Shown one piece after another: positions 1-8,831 of a stretch of 36,763 nt of DNA. Position 1 is the stretch's first letter. Each line of letters starts with the position of its first letter. The position numbers were made by a program, and so were the translations under genes. Location of the stretch: positions 1 to 36,763 of the forward strand of contig ONVK01000023.1 of NCBI GenBank assembly GCA_900321255.1. The letters run 5' to 3'. The DNA comes from an uncultured Lentisphaerota bacterium. GTDB taxonomy: Bacteria; Verrucomicrobiota; Kiritimatiellia; RFP12; UBA1067. The notes below the pieces were generated by a model. It worked only from the letters and a program-made list of their open reading frames with translations, was not told the origin of the DNA and did no database searches.

Positions 1-451
1 TGATGAGCATCCAGCCGTCGTAGAAGAAAGTGTGCGTCGCGGCGGGCGTGATCTTCTGCACGCGCCGGTCGAGGTGGTCGTAGCGGTTGGAGACGACGAG
101 CCCGAAGTCGGTCGAGCCACAGGCACGACTCGACGCGGACGTCAGGCGCGACTTGGCGTCGTAAGTGTAGTTCCAGGTGTCGATCGGCTCATTTGGATAG
201 TATGGCGCCGAGTGGACGAGCGAGCCGTTCGCGTCAAACGTATGCATTGCAGTGCCTACGCCGCTAACGCCGTTATACATCATCTGGTTCAGCTCGTTCG
301 CGCCGTAGTATATGGCATGGTTGTCAATCTCGGAATAATGAGGATTGCCAGCCGCGTCCCATGTGTAGCCGTCCGACACACCGGACGAAGGCTGTCCGAC
401 GCGGCGCCAGTTCACGCCATTCTGACTGCATATATGTACCACTCTGCGCAT
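1..451 (-). pseudogene. Orphan Rhs/YD-repeat core fragment, runs off the left edge
   Basis: Read leftwards from an ATG at 451, just after an in-frame TAG at 452-454, this frame stays open to the window edge and encodes YD-type repeats, e.g. TWDAAGN, TYDAKSRL and SNRYDHLDRR, ending in THTFFYDGWML. The last part is the same as in the large rhs gene: 4-99 is identical to 2304-2399 over 96 bases; further upstream the two only resemble each other. No good ribosome binding site precedes the ATG. The fragment lies just downstream of the rhs gene and its small follower gene, which is where orphan Rhs-CT modules (a truncated core joined to an alternative C-terminal domain) are found in other bacteria. 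Whether a toxin domain follows cannot be seen. Alternative: the 5' end of a second, separately expressed Rhs gene. Confidence 0.75.
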
Positions 452-509
452 CTATCGGCTACAAGATTCCTTCTGTGGGCCAAATCTCATACCAAACGAT
501 CTGTCACTA

Positions 510-1244
510 CTACCGGGATTGTCCATCCGGCTTCCATAACAGCCCGACAAATACCCGTTCATAGCCTTTAGCAGCAATCATGTCGATAAAATCAAGTAAC
601 AAGCCAACCTTCATGGTAACCAGGCATCTTATGTCCACAAATGGACAGGCGGCTGGCACTTGGTATGGAAGTTCGGGGCTTTTTCGACACACTGCCAACA
701 TGCGATCAATTCCATCAATAAATCCTTCTTGCTCGGTTACACGCACCGATTCATCCCATCTTGAAAAAGGTTTGTCATCGCAAAGCACAAAAGAATAATA
801 AGCACCATCCTTTTTGTCAACAGCTCGATAACACCAACTCGCCTCAAGAGGTATCGCATGCACTGCTATATTGTGCATATTTTCATTCCTCCTGTACATC
901 TTAAAAGGACCACAGGTAAAACCCATCATGCATGTATGAAACTCCATGTGCGTCATTTCACGATCCGCATCAATGAAAAACCTTGTTTTATCCTTGTCAT
1001 ATTTCTGCAAGTCATGTTCGATCCTTGCAAATTCAGACTCATCTCCCCAGGCCCCATAGACATGATTGGAAAGGTTGTATTTCTTCCCCGCGAGCCACAC
1101 GATGCACCCCCTTTGAAACACGACCGTCACTTCCTCGTCCTTGCCGCTAATCCCACGGTCTCGCTGACATGATGCGGAGACCGTAAGCAAGACAATTCCG
1201 CACATGATTGCCTTAATGATTCTGCATGCTCTTGAAATGCTCAT
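510..1244 (-). CDS. Small exported protein, candidate immunity partner of the Rhs C-terminal domain
   Basis: Protein of 244 residues of no family I recognise. The start at 1244 is chosen because AAGGAG sits 7 nt before it; an upstream ATG at 1286 has no such site. The N-terminus (MSISRACRIIKAIMCGIVLLTVSASC) has a basic part, a hydrophobic core and a Cys, so it is a signal peptide or an atypical lipoprotein signal (Ser at -3 is not standard). Two stretches, around RFFIDADREMTHMEFHTC and near the C-terminus LLLDFIDMIAAKGYERVFVG, faintly recall the beta-alpha-beta unit of ExbD/TolR periplasmic domains. It overlaps the end of rhs by 32 nt, the position usually held by immunity genes, and like the rhs 3' end it is AT-richer than its surroundings. 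The immunity role is inferred from position only. Confidence 0.7.
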   Translation of the reverse strand: MSISRACRIIKAIMCGIVLLTVSASCQRDRGISGKDEEVTVVFQRGCIVWLAGKKYNLSNHVYGAWGDESEFARIEHDLQKYDKDKTRFFIDADREMTHMEFHTCMMGFTCGPFKMYRRNENMHNIAVHAIPLEASWCYRAVDKKDGAYYSFVLCDDKPFSRWDESVRVTEQEGFIDGIDRMLAVCRKSPELPYQVPAACPFVDIRCLVTMKVGLLLDFIDMIAAKGYERVFVGLLWKPDGQSR

Positions 1245-4200
1245 CAATAATCTCCTTATAAAAATTTTCATCCCTGACCGGGCCATACCAAAGGCCTTCG
1301 GCAGTTGTCATCTCTTCGAGTCCAGCCTCCCCCTCATAGACAATGATTTTGCGAGGACACAGTCCGGTCTTCTGCGGTGAAGAGTAAACATCTTTGAGTC
1401 TTGATAGCATGGCCGTATACATTGGTATGAAATCATCTGCTCTTGCGTATGTAAGGCGATTTTGTGCATCATATTTAGTCACACGAGGAGAGACAAAACA
1501 CCCAAATGTGTTTTTTCGATCCAATTTCTGCCCAAGGGCATCAAGTCGCAACATACGACCGGCATTGTTTACATCATACATGACAACTGCATCGTCGTCG
1601 CGCTTGCGCGTATATGTCTCTTCGACAGAATATCTCTTTCCACTTACATCGACCGTCCCATGCGCAATGAAATACACATCAGACCCATATTTATCGACAT
1701 CTGCTCTCACTGAACTAAACGCTGCAATCGCCAGGTCCTTTATCTCTACATCATACAATTTATTTCCGTCTGGACCTTTCTTGTCTTTAAGTTCCTTTAA
1801 AAATCGCAGGATATCACGTGCTTCCTTTTCGCCCCCCAACCCCCACACATCGGTTAACGTCACTATTGCCCGCGTAAGCATTCTCGCCAACCCATGTTTA
1901 TCAAAACTAAAGATTGGATTATTTTTGCACATCGCATAAAGATTCACCCCACCTTCTTCCCCTATCGGATCCCTGGTGATCCATCGCATCAGCTCGGGTG
2001 AGTAGTAACGGTAGCCATAGTAATAGAATCCTGTCTCGGGATCGAAGTATTTTGTGGAGTAGCGGATGGAGAAGATGTTTGCCATTGAACCGGACAACGC
2101 GATCAACTTCCCGAAGGCGTCGTATGTGTACTGCGCGACGACGTTGCCTTGCGCGTCCCAGTAGCCCATGACATTGCCGTAGGCGTCGTAGAATGGAATG
2201 TAAAGTTGGCGAGTGGAGGAGTTGGGAGTGGAGGAGTTGGAAATGGCGAGGTACAGCAAGCCGCCGACACCACCAGCGCCGCCGATTGTCCCCGACAAGT
2301 CCTTGAGCATCCAGCCGTCGTAGAAGAAAGTGTGCGTCGCGGCGGGCGTGATCTTCTGCACGCGCCGGTCGAGGTGGTCGTAGCGGTTGGAGACGACGAA
2401 CTCGAAGCTATAGAGCTCGTCATAGTCGGTGAAGTCACCAGCATAATATCTTTCCTCGTCAAAGACCCACACACCGGCGCAGACAAGGCGCGATTTTGCG
2501 TCATAGAGGAAGCCACGCTCGCCGAAACGCGTCACCTCTCCGTTCTCTGAATGCTCAAGCCACGCGTCGTCGTCCGCCGCCCAGATGGATTCGTACTGGT
2601 TAAGGCTGTTTGCGTAGTAGGATGTTGCGACCGCAGGGAGTCCGCCAGTCGCGACCGAGGACTCCGAGAGGTTGCCTATGCCGTCGTAGGCGTAGGCGGA
2701 CGCATTCGCCGCGATCGTCGCATTCGTCACCTCGCCGCGACTGTTGTATGCAAACGTGTCGCCGCTGCGCGAAACTGGTCGATTCAAAGCATCGTAGGCA
2801 TAGGCAAATGAGTTCGTTGCGACTGGCGATGCGTTATGAACGGCGTAGACGTTTTCCCGTAGATAGTTTCCGCTATGGATTAGTTCGCGCGTGAACTGCA
2901 TCCCTCCCGTAAGAGTCAGATTGTAACCAGCGTCAAGCAGGTCGCCAGTGTAGGAATATGCAACATACGCCTCGTCATTTGAGATCGACGCCATCCTGCC
3001 GATAGACGAGTCGTAGGTTATAGTATCCGCAATACCATCGCGCAAGAGCGACACGATGCGCCCGTATGGATCGATGGAGCGGAAAATGTCGAGCGACAAT
3101 GCGCCAACCGTCGCCATCTCGTTTGTCACGACTCCTTGATTCGCAAGCGAATACGCATAACGCGCGACAGCGTTAGACGCCGCGACGGTGCGCCCGAAAG
3201 AATCGAGTGAAAGACCGTAGACACAAGATGGGTCGCTAGATGCCAGTCCAGTCTTGCGCCTATTGGAGTCGTACATATTCTCCGTCCAGCAACCGTCGGA
3301 TCGCGTTTCGCGAAGTGAAAGCCCGTCCGCCGTCCAGGTGTTCGTGATGGTCGAGCCGTCGGCAAATGTCTTTGAGATGCAACGCCCAGTTGCGGCGTCG
3401 AACTCCCAACGCGTCTCGTCCCAGTCCTCGCCGTAGCGAGTTGTCCGAAGCGACGTGCGGCGTCCAGCCGAATCATAGCCGAGGCGCAAAGGATAGGCGT
3501 CGCCGTCTTCCGAAACAACGCGCCCCTCCGCGTCATACACACGAGCGACGGCCTCACCAAGTTCATTGGTCTCCGCGACGCGGTTTCCGCGCGCGTCATA
3601 GCCATATTGTCTCCAGCGGACCGATTGGAGCGACGTCCCCGCGCACTCCCCTTCTCCGCCAAGATCCCCGTTCTCGGTGGGCACCCTGACCCAGAAGTCC
3701 CTCGCTACACCGCCGACCATTGCGCGCATCGCATAAAACGGCCATCCATAGAAATCGTAGTACGTCCAGACTGTTCCTGCGGACGAGGTCTCCTCAATGA
3801 CACGTCCAAAACGGCTCTTGCGCACCGACGTGCCGCCTGTCGCGGACACAAACGTCTCGGTCAGATCGAGCGACACATTGTCGAAGGACGATTCGCTACT
3901 CTCCGCAAGAACGCCGTTCGCATAGCGCAACAACCTCGACCTGAGAGCGTCGGAAAGTCCAGTCAGCTGAACCCACAATTCCTCTGTCTCGTTGGTGGCG
4001 GTTCCATGCGCCAGCGATTGGCCGTCGATACGCCACCATGCCCCGTCCGACTGCACATAGCGTGTCCATGATTCATCAAGGACTCCGCAAGAAGCGGCAC
4101 CAACATGCTCGCCCATCGCGTCGTACATGTTAGTCGCGACAATGCCAGAGGCAACGTCGAACGACGATGCTACGCGCGACGAGGCGCCGACGTAGGAATT

Positions 4201-7200
4201 AGAGACGCACGAAACTGGTGTTTGGACAAGGATCGTCCTTCCGAGGAAGTCACATGCAGTTTCAGAATTAGTGACAGCGCCGCAGTCGCCAGATTCCGTG
4301 ACGGAATATCCTCGCCTCGTGCCGTCCGCGCCATACACCGAGAGATTGCGGTTTGTGACAACATGCCCAGACGACGCTCTGACCGTGACGCTTCCGCCGC
4401 CGCGATACGACATATTGGTCGTCACGACATCAGGGGCTTCCGCTTCAGGAATCCACTCCGACGAGATCGTCGTTCGTGCCGATTGCGTCTCCATTTCACG
4501 CACAATCGTCCTCGCTCCCCGCACATCTACGGTTTCATAGATACCATTAAGGCCGCACGGCCGCGACGTGGACGATGTCATCACGTAGCTATAGCTATCA
4601 GAGGGATTCATGTCGTTGTACGACGCCTCTTGGTTCCTTGAGTGCCTGACGACTGTATTCGTCTCGTTGCCAAACACATCAAGAAAGTACCTTGTCACCC
4701 TGAACGAGTTCTTGAATGCCGTATGAGTGCCAGTATCATAATAATACTTGTCACCACTCGGCAGCTGCGCGAGGTAGACCTCTTCCTCGGCGTGGTAGAG
4801 CTTTTCCGTCTCCGGCGTCGAGCAGTAGAGCGTTTTGGCGCCATTGCGGTCGATGCGGAAGAGGAGCCGGCAGCAGTCGTATGCGTTCGTCTCCGAGGAC
4901 CCATCGTCGTACTGCGTGAACCTGAGACGATGGCGCGAGTCGTATGTGTGGCGTCTCCAGCCGAACTCGACGCCAGGGTCGGCCGTGAGTTGAGTTGCCT
5001 CGTAAAGCGTCAATCCATAGGCGAGATTGCGCTCCGTGACTGCGCGCGTCTTCGCCTCGTGAGCGCCCTTAGTGCGAAAGACAACGGTGCGGACGACCGA
5101 ATTCGAGAGGATCGTGTGGGAATGCGTCTCGGTCACGCCGTCCTCGTCCGTCTCGGAAATCGTCTCGCCGCGCATGAGATACGGCACGAGCGAAGACTCG
5201 TCGTCATAGCGAACGACCGTGGAGACGGCATTGCCCGGGTCGTCGATCGCGGCGGACTGCGAGCAGGCGCGGATCGTCGTCTCGGAGACAGTCGGCCAGC
5301 CGTTCGCCGCGACGCCGCGAACGTACCGCGTCCAGGTACGGGCAATCAACGTCGCCGTTCCGTCCGAGACGACATAGCGCGAGACGGTGCGCGGCTTGTC
5401 CCAGTCGTCCGCATGGCACGAGTCGCCCGCGCAGGGCGCGTAGTCCGTAACCGTCGCAAACGCGTCGCAGCTGGGGAGATCGCCAATCGAGTACGGGCCC
5501 CATTCGTCTGGCGCGGCAGATCCGTCGCGCTGGTCGAGGCGAAAGACTTCGCGCCCAAGTTCATCGTAGTCGACCCAGCTCCACGCGCGGTCGTCGCCCC
5601 ATACCATACGCAGTTGTCCGTTGCGTCGCGTGCCGCCGTCATCCCAGTAGGAGGCGTACGATGTCTTCCATGTCCCCCCGGCGCACTTCTCGCTGCGCTC
5701 GACCTCGCGAAGAACGGCATCATCACCCCAGCCAACGACAGCAGAAGTGACGCGGACATGGCTTCCCGTCACAGGACCACAGACCGAGACCGTTTCGACC
5801 GTGCGCGAATAGTCATTGCCATTGGAGAGCGTCTTCCCGGTGGAGATGGTGACATCCTCGCGTCCAGAGGTATTGTCCGCAACGGTCCATGTTCCGCCGG
5901 AAGGAGAGTACGAGACGTCGGACATGAGGCTTCCGCCCGCGTTGAACTTCCTGAAGCGCATTGCGCCGCCCTCGCGAGTGATCTCCCACGAGCGATCGTT
6001 CCTGCCCGTCGATGTGAAAGTGACCACGATTCGGACGCCGCCTGTAATCGGCGAGAGCGAGAGAGTCCGCCCGCCGCTGTCCGAGCAGGCGACCGTCCGC
6101 GTTCCGCTATCGGTCGCGTCGGAAACATGCGCATCTGGACGCTTGAGAAGCGAGAACGACGACAGCGATGGCTGGAAGACCGCGTCGCGGTCGAACCAGA
6201 GAAAGCCAGACACGAGGCCGTCCGCGGGGGAGCCGAGCGAGATGCGGAACCTCACAGAACCCAAGGACGGGCCGTCGAACACGTCGCAGTCGCCAGACGC
6301 GCATGAGCCGCATGACGAGCATCCATCGTTGGAGAGGAAGTCAGAACGGCCGCCAGACGGCCAGTAGCGGGCGTGCTCGCACGAGTTCGACCAGACAAGC
6401 GTTTGCCCAAGGAAGACCTTCGCAACGGCAATGCCGTCCACGACCTCCACGACGTTCGTTATCTCGGCAAAGGCCGAGACGTCCGTGCCGAAGGAGAACT
6501 CCGGCCTGCACGTGCATCCAATGGACGAATTTGTCCCGACGTGCCAACCTTCCCAGAGACAGGGCTCGTCGAGCGGATAGACCGAAAGGACAGAATATGA
6601 ATCATACGCCTCGTCGTAGCCGAGTGAATCGCCGGCGTAGGCGTGTGGCGTCCCAAAGGAGAGCGACGGCGCAAGCACGACAAGCTCGTCGCCAGTCGCG
6701 AGCTCAAACGAGCCAGGGCCGGTCGTGCCAACGGTCTCGTTCGTTGGATCGTAGTCAACCCCATCGACGTGCGCGAAAGGATCCACGGCGAAGTCGGGGT
6801 CGTATGGCGTGAATTCAGGCGGGCGCGACGACCGCTCCACGGAAACCGACACGGGAGCGGCTGTCGTCGAAACGGAAAGCCTTCTACCCGTTGCCGAGTT
6901 AACAATCGTCGGGAGACCCGGGAATGTGATGGCAAGCGAATCTCCGTAGAGAGCTTTGAAAGCCGCTGGCGGATGCCCGTTGGTGAGCGCCAGCGTGTCG
7001 CAGAGGTTCGTCTGGCCGAGGCCGACGATATACTCGCGCACGGGGCACCAGGCGTTAGTAAGGGAGAACTGCCTTTCGTGGAGTTCTATGCGCGAGCCAT
7101 ACGGGAGAATTGACTCAGGCCAGCCCACGGCGAAAACCTCGTTGCTCGGCGTAACCGAATACGCCGTAAACACGAGGTTCGTCGGGCCTTCGCCCATCCC

Positions 7201-7488
7201 GATGTCGCACGGCACATGGACCGCGCCATGCAAATCACTTCCGCCCTCGCAGCGATCAAGCCTATTGCTCGTCTTGTCCGCATTCGTCGGAAAACTGTTG
7301 ATCGTCATTGCGACCGAGAAGCCAGCAAACACAGCAATTCTGCCGACGTTCGAAGCGAGACGAGCAGAGCCAATCCTTCGCCTAACATACACAAAAAGCA
7401 AGGCGACAAATGGGAGCACAAAGAGACCTGTCAAACATGCCACCATCATGACATATTTAAAGCACTCGCTGTACTCAGTGAAATTCAT
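1213..7488 (-). CDS. Large Rhs/YD-repeat protein with variable C-terminal domain
   Basis: Protein of 2091 residues. The N-terminus has two hydrophobic segments (about 11-33 and 48-64), then about 550 residues of non-repeat sequence with a Cys-rich patch (CSSCGSCASGDC). From roughly residue 600 YD-type repeats (YDxxGR, YDANGR-like) continue to the diagnostic Rhs core end, FYYYGYRYYSPELMRW and RDPIGEEGGVNLYAM (Arg at 1839). After DKHGLA (His 1865) the sequence changes to a domain of about 224 residues that is AT-richer and lacks repeats. Rhs proteins are encapsulating shells that carry polymorphic toxins; that part is family knowledge. The C-terminal domain contains YFIAHG (His1943) and FGCFV (Cys1997), a spacing that would fit a caspase-like His/Cys pair, but this is inference. 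The start has AGGAAAAG 4-5 nt upstream. A repeat block at 2210-2250 encodes SNSSTPNSSTRQL inside the core. The following gene overlaps the stop. Confidence 0.93.
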   Translation of the reverse strand: MNFTEYSECFKYVMMVACLTGLFVLPFVALLFVYVRRRIGSARLASNVGRIAVFAGFSVAMTINSFPTNADKTSNRLDRCEGGSDLHGAVHVPCDIGMGEGPTNLVFTAYSVTPSNEVFAVGWPESILPYGSRIELHERQFSLTNAWCPVREYIVGLGQTNLCDTLALTNGHPPAAFKALYGDSLAITFPGLPTIVNSATGRRLSVSTTAAPVSVSVERSSRPPEFTPYDPDFAVDPFAHVDGVDYDPTNETVGTTGPGSFELATGDELVVLAPSLSFGTPHAYAGDSLGYDEAYDSYSVLSVYPLDEPCLWEGWHVGTNSSIGCTCRPEFSFGTDVSAFAEITNVVEVVDGIAVAKVFLGQTLVWSNSCEHARYWPSGGRSDFLSNDGCSSCGSCASGDCDVFDGPSLGSVRFRISLGSPADGLVSGFLWFDRDAVFQPSLSSFSLLKRPDAHVSDATDSGTRTVACSDSGGRTLSLSPITGGVRIVVTFTSTGRNDRSWEITREGGAMRFRKFNAGGSLMSDVSYSPSGGTWTVADNTSGREDVTISTGKTLSNGNDYSRTVETVSVCGPVTGSHVRVTSAVVGWGDDAVLREVERSEKCAGGTWKTSYASYWDDGGTRRNGQLRMVWGDDRAWSWVDYDELGREVFRLDQRDGSAAPDEWGPYSIGDLPSCDAFATVTDYAPCAGDSCHADDWDKPRTVSRYVVSDGTATLIARTWTRYVRGVAANGWPTVSETTIRACSQSAAIDDPGNAVSTVVRYDDESSLVPYLMRGETISETDEDGVTETHSHTILSNSVVRTVVFRTKGAHEAKTRAVTERNLAYGLTLYEATQLTADPGVEFGWRRHTYDSRHRLRFTQYDDGSSETNAYDCCRLLFRIDRNGAKTLYCSTPETEKLYHAEEEVYLAQLPSGDKYYYDTGTHTAFKNSFRVTRYFLDVFGNETNTVVRHSRNQEASYNDMNPSDSYSYVMTSSTSRPCGLNGIYETVDVRGARTIVREMETQSARTTISSEWIPEAEAPDVVTTNMSYRGGGSVTVRASSGHVVTNRNLSVYGADGTRRGYSVTESGDCGAVTNSETACDFLGRTILVQTPVSCVSNSYVGASSRVASSFDVASGIVATNMYDAMGEHVGAASCGVLDESWTRYVQSDGAWWRIDGQSLAHGTATNETEELWVQLTGLSDALRSRLLRYANGVLAESSESSFDNVSLDLTETFVSATGGTSVRKSRFGRVIEETSSAGTVWTYYDFYGWPFYAMRAMVGGVARDFWVRVPTENGDLGGEGECAGTSLQSVRWRQYGYDARGNRVAETNELGEAVARVYDAEGRVVSEDGDAYPLRLGYDSAGRRTSLRTTRYGEDWDETRWEFDAATGRCISKTFADGSTITNTWTADGLSLRETRSDGCWTENMYDSNRRKTGLASSDPSCVYGLSLDSFGRTVAASNAVARYAYSLANQGVVTNEMATVGALSLDIFRSIDPYGRIVSLLRDGIADTITYDSSIGRMASISNDEAYVAYSYTGDLLDAGYNLTLTGGMQFTRELIHSGNYLRENVYAVHNASPVATNSFAYAYDALNRPVSRSGDTFAYNSRGEVTNATIAANASAYAYDGIGNLSESSVATGGLPAVATSYYANSLNQYESIWAADDDAWLEHSENGEVTRFGERGFLYDAKSRLVCAGVWVFDEERYYAGDFTDYDELYSFEFVVSNRYDHLDRRVQKITPAATHTFFYDGWMLKDLSGTIGGAGGVGGLLYLAISNSSTPNSSTRQLYIPFYDAYGNVMGYWDAQGNVVAQYTYDAFGKLIALSGSMANIFSIRYSTKYFDPETGFYYYGYRYYSPELMRWITRDPIGEEGGVNLYAMCKNNPIFSFDKHGLARMLTRAIVTLTDVWGLGGEKEARDILRFLKELKDKKGPDGNKLYDVEIKDLAIAAFSSVRADVDKYGSDVYFIAHGTVDVSGKRYSVEETYTRKRDDDAVVMYDVNNAGRMLRLDALGQKLDRKNTFGCFVSPRVTKYDAQNRLTYARADDFIPMYTAMLSRLKDVYSSPQKTGLCPRKIIVYEGEAGLEEMTTAEGLWYGPVRDENFYKEIIDEHFKSMQNH
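2210..2250. repeat. In-frame GGAGGAGTTGG tandem repeat inside rhs
   Basis: GAGTGGAGGAGTTGG occurs twice in tandem and is read in the rhs frame as SNSSTPNSST, interrupting the otherwise conserved core between a LYLA strand and RQLYIPFYDAYGN. The unit resembles the block in folC at 15041-15087. Confidence 0.7.
2304..2399. repeat. 96-bp perfect direct repeat, copy 2 (copy 1 at 4-99)
   Basis: Bases 2304-2399 are identical to 4-99, in the same orientation and about 2.3 kb apart. Both encode SNRYDHLDRR and THTFFYDGWML of the Rhs core. The sequence diverges sharply at both ends. Confidence 0.9.
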
Positions 7489-7513
7489 ATTCTTTTCCTA
7501 CCTAACAAAAGAA

Positions 7514-7546
7514 AAATGCAAGACGCCGTGGTGGTGTCTTGCATTT
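7514..7546 (-). terminator. Hairpin terminator between the PEP-CTERM gene and rhs
   Basis: AAATGCAAGAC (7514-7524) and GTCTTGCATTT (7536-7546) form an 11-bp perfect stem with an 11-nt loop. On the minus strand it is followed by a T-rich tract (TTTCTTTTG). It lies 24 nt after the stop of the PEP-CTERM gene and 25 nt before the rhs start, so it should end the secreted-protein transcript. Confidence 0.85.
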
Positions 7547-7569
7547 CGCTTTTCATGAGCAGCAGTTGC

Positions 7570-8052
7570 TCAGACCTGCTGGCGACGGCGCTTCAGACCG
7601 AGCAGCATCCCGCCAATGAGGAACAGCAACCCGCTCGTCGGTTCCGGGACGTTGTAGGAGGTAGTGCCACCGCCAAAACCAGCCATGCCTGAGGGAGTTG
7701 GCGTACTCATACCGGGAGAGAGAATGTAGCCATTGCGCTTGGCCGTCGCGTAATCCATCTCCTGCGTCCGGCTACCATTCCAAAGCTCCACAAAGTAGGA
7801 ATAGCCCTCACCAGTATAGCCGCCCAAGGACGTGTCAAAGCTCCCTGGGTAATAATCGGCAACATCATTACCCGTAACAACTTCAAGTTCGTGAGCCGAA
7901 CCTTGATACACATAGTACAATGTCGCAGCGGTGCCGCTACCTTGAGCCTCGGCATCAGTGACATATTTGTCGCCGACCATCCAGTAGAGGACATCACCAT
8001 GGGCAAGCCCTGCTCCAATAATCAGCGCTAATATCAACGAGAGTTTTTTCAT
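7570..8052 (-). CDS. Secreted protein with PEP-CTERM sorting signal
   Basis: Protein of 160 residues starting MKKLSLILALIIGAGLAHG, a clear signal peptide. The start at 8052 is preferred over an upstream ATG at 8121 because the signal peptide starts here and AGGTGA precedes it. The C-terminus has the full PEP-CTERM layout: VPEPTSG, a hydrophobic helix (LLFLIGGMLLGL) and a basic tail KRRRQQV. Such tails are recognised by exosortase-type transpeptidases and are linked to surface or matrix proteins. The middle is rich in Tyr, Gly and Thr and matches no family I know. It is last in a row of four exported proteins, may also have its own promoter at 8063-8092, and is followed by a terminator. Confidence 0.9.
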   Translation of the reverse strand: MKKLSLILALIIGAGLAHGDVLYWMVGDKYVTDAEAQGSGTAATLYYVYQGSAHELEVVTGNDVADYYPGSFDTSLGGYTGEGYSYFVELWNGSRTQEMDYATAKRNGYILSPGMSTPTPSGMAGFGGGTTSYNVPEPTSGLLFLIGGMLLGLKRRRQQV

Positions 8053-8062
8053 AACGTCACCT

Positions 8063-8092
8063 ATTATATCATTATTTTGGCCTAACGGACAA
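8063..8092 (-). promoter_or_regulatory. Probable promoter of the PEP-CTERM gene
   Basis: On the minus strand TTGTCC (8087-8092), an 18-nt spacer and TATAAT (8063-8068) precede the start codon at 8052. The -10 box ends 11 nt before the ATG, so a transcript from it would have a leader of only a few bases; the AGGTGA site would then serve read-through mRNA. Confidence 0.55.
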
Positions 8093-8102
8093 GCGGGGAT
8101 CA

Positions 8103-8813
8103 TTACTGCGCCGCCGTCCAAGTAATAGTGGCACCATTCGACGCTGTAGTCGGGACATACCAGAAGCCCTGACCCATCGCGAATGTCGGGAGCTGAGTAG
8201 CCACCCTGCTCTTCTTCCAGACAGGTGTATCACCTGCAGTCGTGCAGAGATAGCGATCGGGGTCGGTCGAATCTCCAGTGGGAACGAGGATGACATCGCC
8301 CTTGGTCAGACCCGTAATCGAGATTGTCGCGCTTGACTGAAGCGGATTCGCCACAAGCGTCGAGACGTCTTTAGCGGCAGTGCTCGTCGTCACAGCAGGG
8401 GACGGATAAGCACCATAGACGTAGATGTCACACGATTCTGCAGTATCTGCGTCAGGACGAACAATCCAGACCGCGCCGCCAGCCGCAAGCTTTGCAGACT
8501 CTCCACCAGCCGCAGCGTTGATGCCGTCCTTCGTCACCTTGGTCGTACCTGTCCAAACTCCGGAGCCAAGAACCCACGCCGAATACCCCGACCCGTCGTA
8601 AACGTACAGGGTCGTTCCATCAATGAGCCCATCCGGATTGACGAGTTGGGCGACAGGAATATCCCCACCATCGCTCAACGCCTTGAACGCCACGGGGATG
8701 ATCGTATCCTTGTTTGTCGTCGTGATCTTCGTCACGCCAACGCTGACTGGTGTGTAGGCGGCAATCGCCGAAACCGCGAGGGAGGCAGCCGCAATCGAGA
8801 GAAGTTTTTTCAT
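8103..8813 (-). CDS. Exported protein of unknown function
   Basis: Protein of 236 residues beginning MKKLLSIAAASLAVSAIAAY, a signal peptide with likely cleavage after AIA. A strong ribosome binding site AGGAGGTAA lies 8 nt upstream of the ATG. The mature part is rich in Thr, Ala, Gly and Val, with beta-type segments such as GTTLYVYDGSGYSAWVLGSG, a run GQGFWYVPT near the end, and no Cys-pair or catalytic motif that I can point to. It lies between two other exported proteins, with 50 nt before the next gene and 18 nt after the previous one, so it is probably cotranscribed with them. An extracellular or outer-surface structural role is plausible, but no family is recognised. Confidence 0.85.
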   Translation of the reverse strand: MKKLLSIAAASLAVSAIAAYTPVSVGVTKITTTNKDTIIPVAFKALSDGGDIPVAQLVNPDGLIDGTTLYVYDGSGYSAWVLGSGVWTGTTKVTKDGINAAAGGESAKLAAGGAVWIVRPDADTAESCDIYVYGAYPSPAVTTSTAAKDVSTLVANPLQSSATISITGLTKGDVILVPTGDSTDPDRYLCTTAGDTPVWKKSRVATQLPTFAMGQGFWYVPTTASNGATITWTAAQ

Positions 8814-8831
8814 TTTGAGTTACCTCCTAAA

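Noticed and set aside
4642-6306. A 554-residue plus-strand frame within rhs
   Set aside because: Arg/Ala/Val-rich shadow of the YD-repeat gene.
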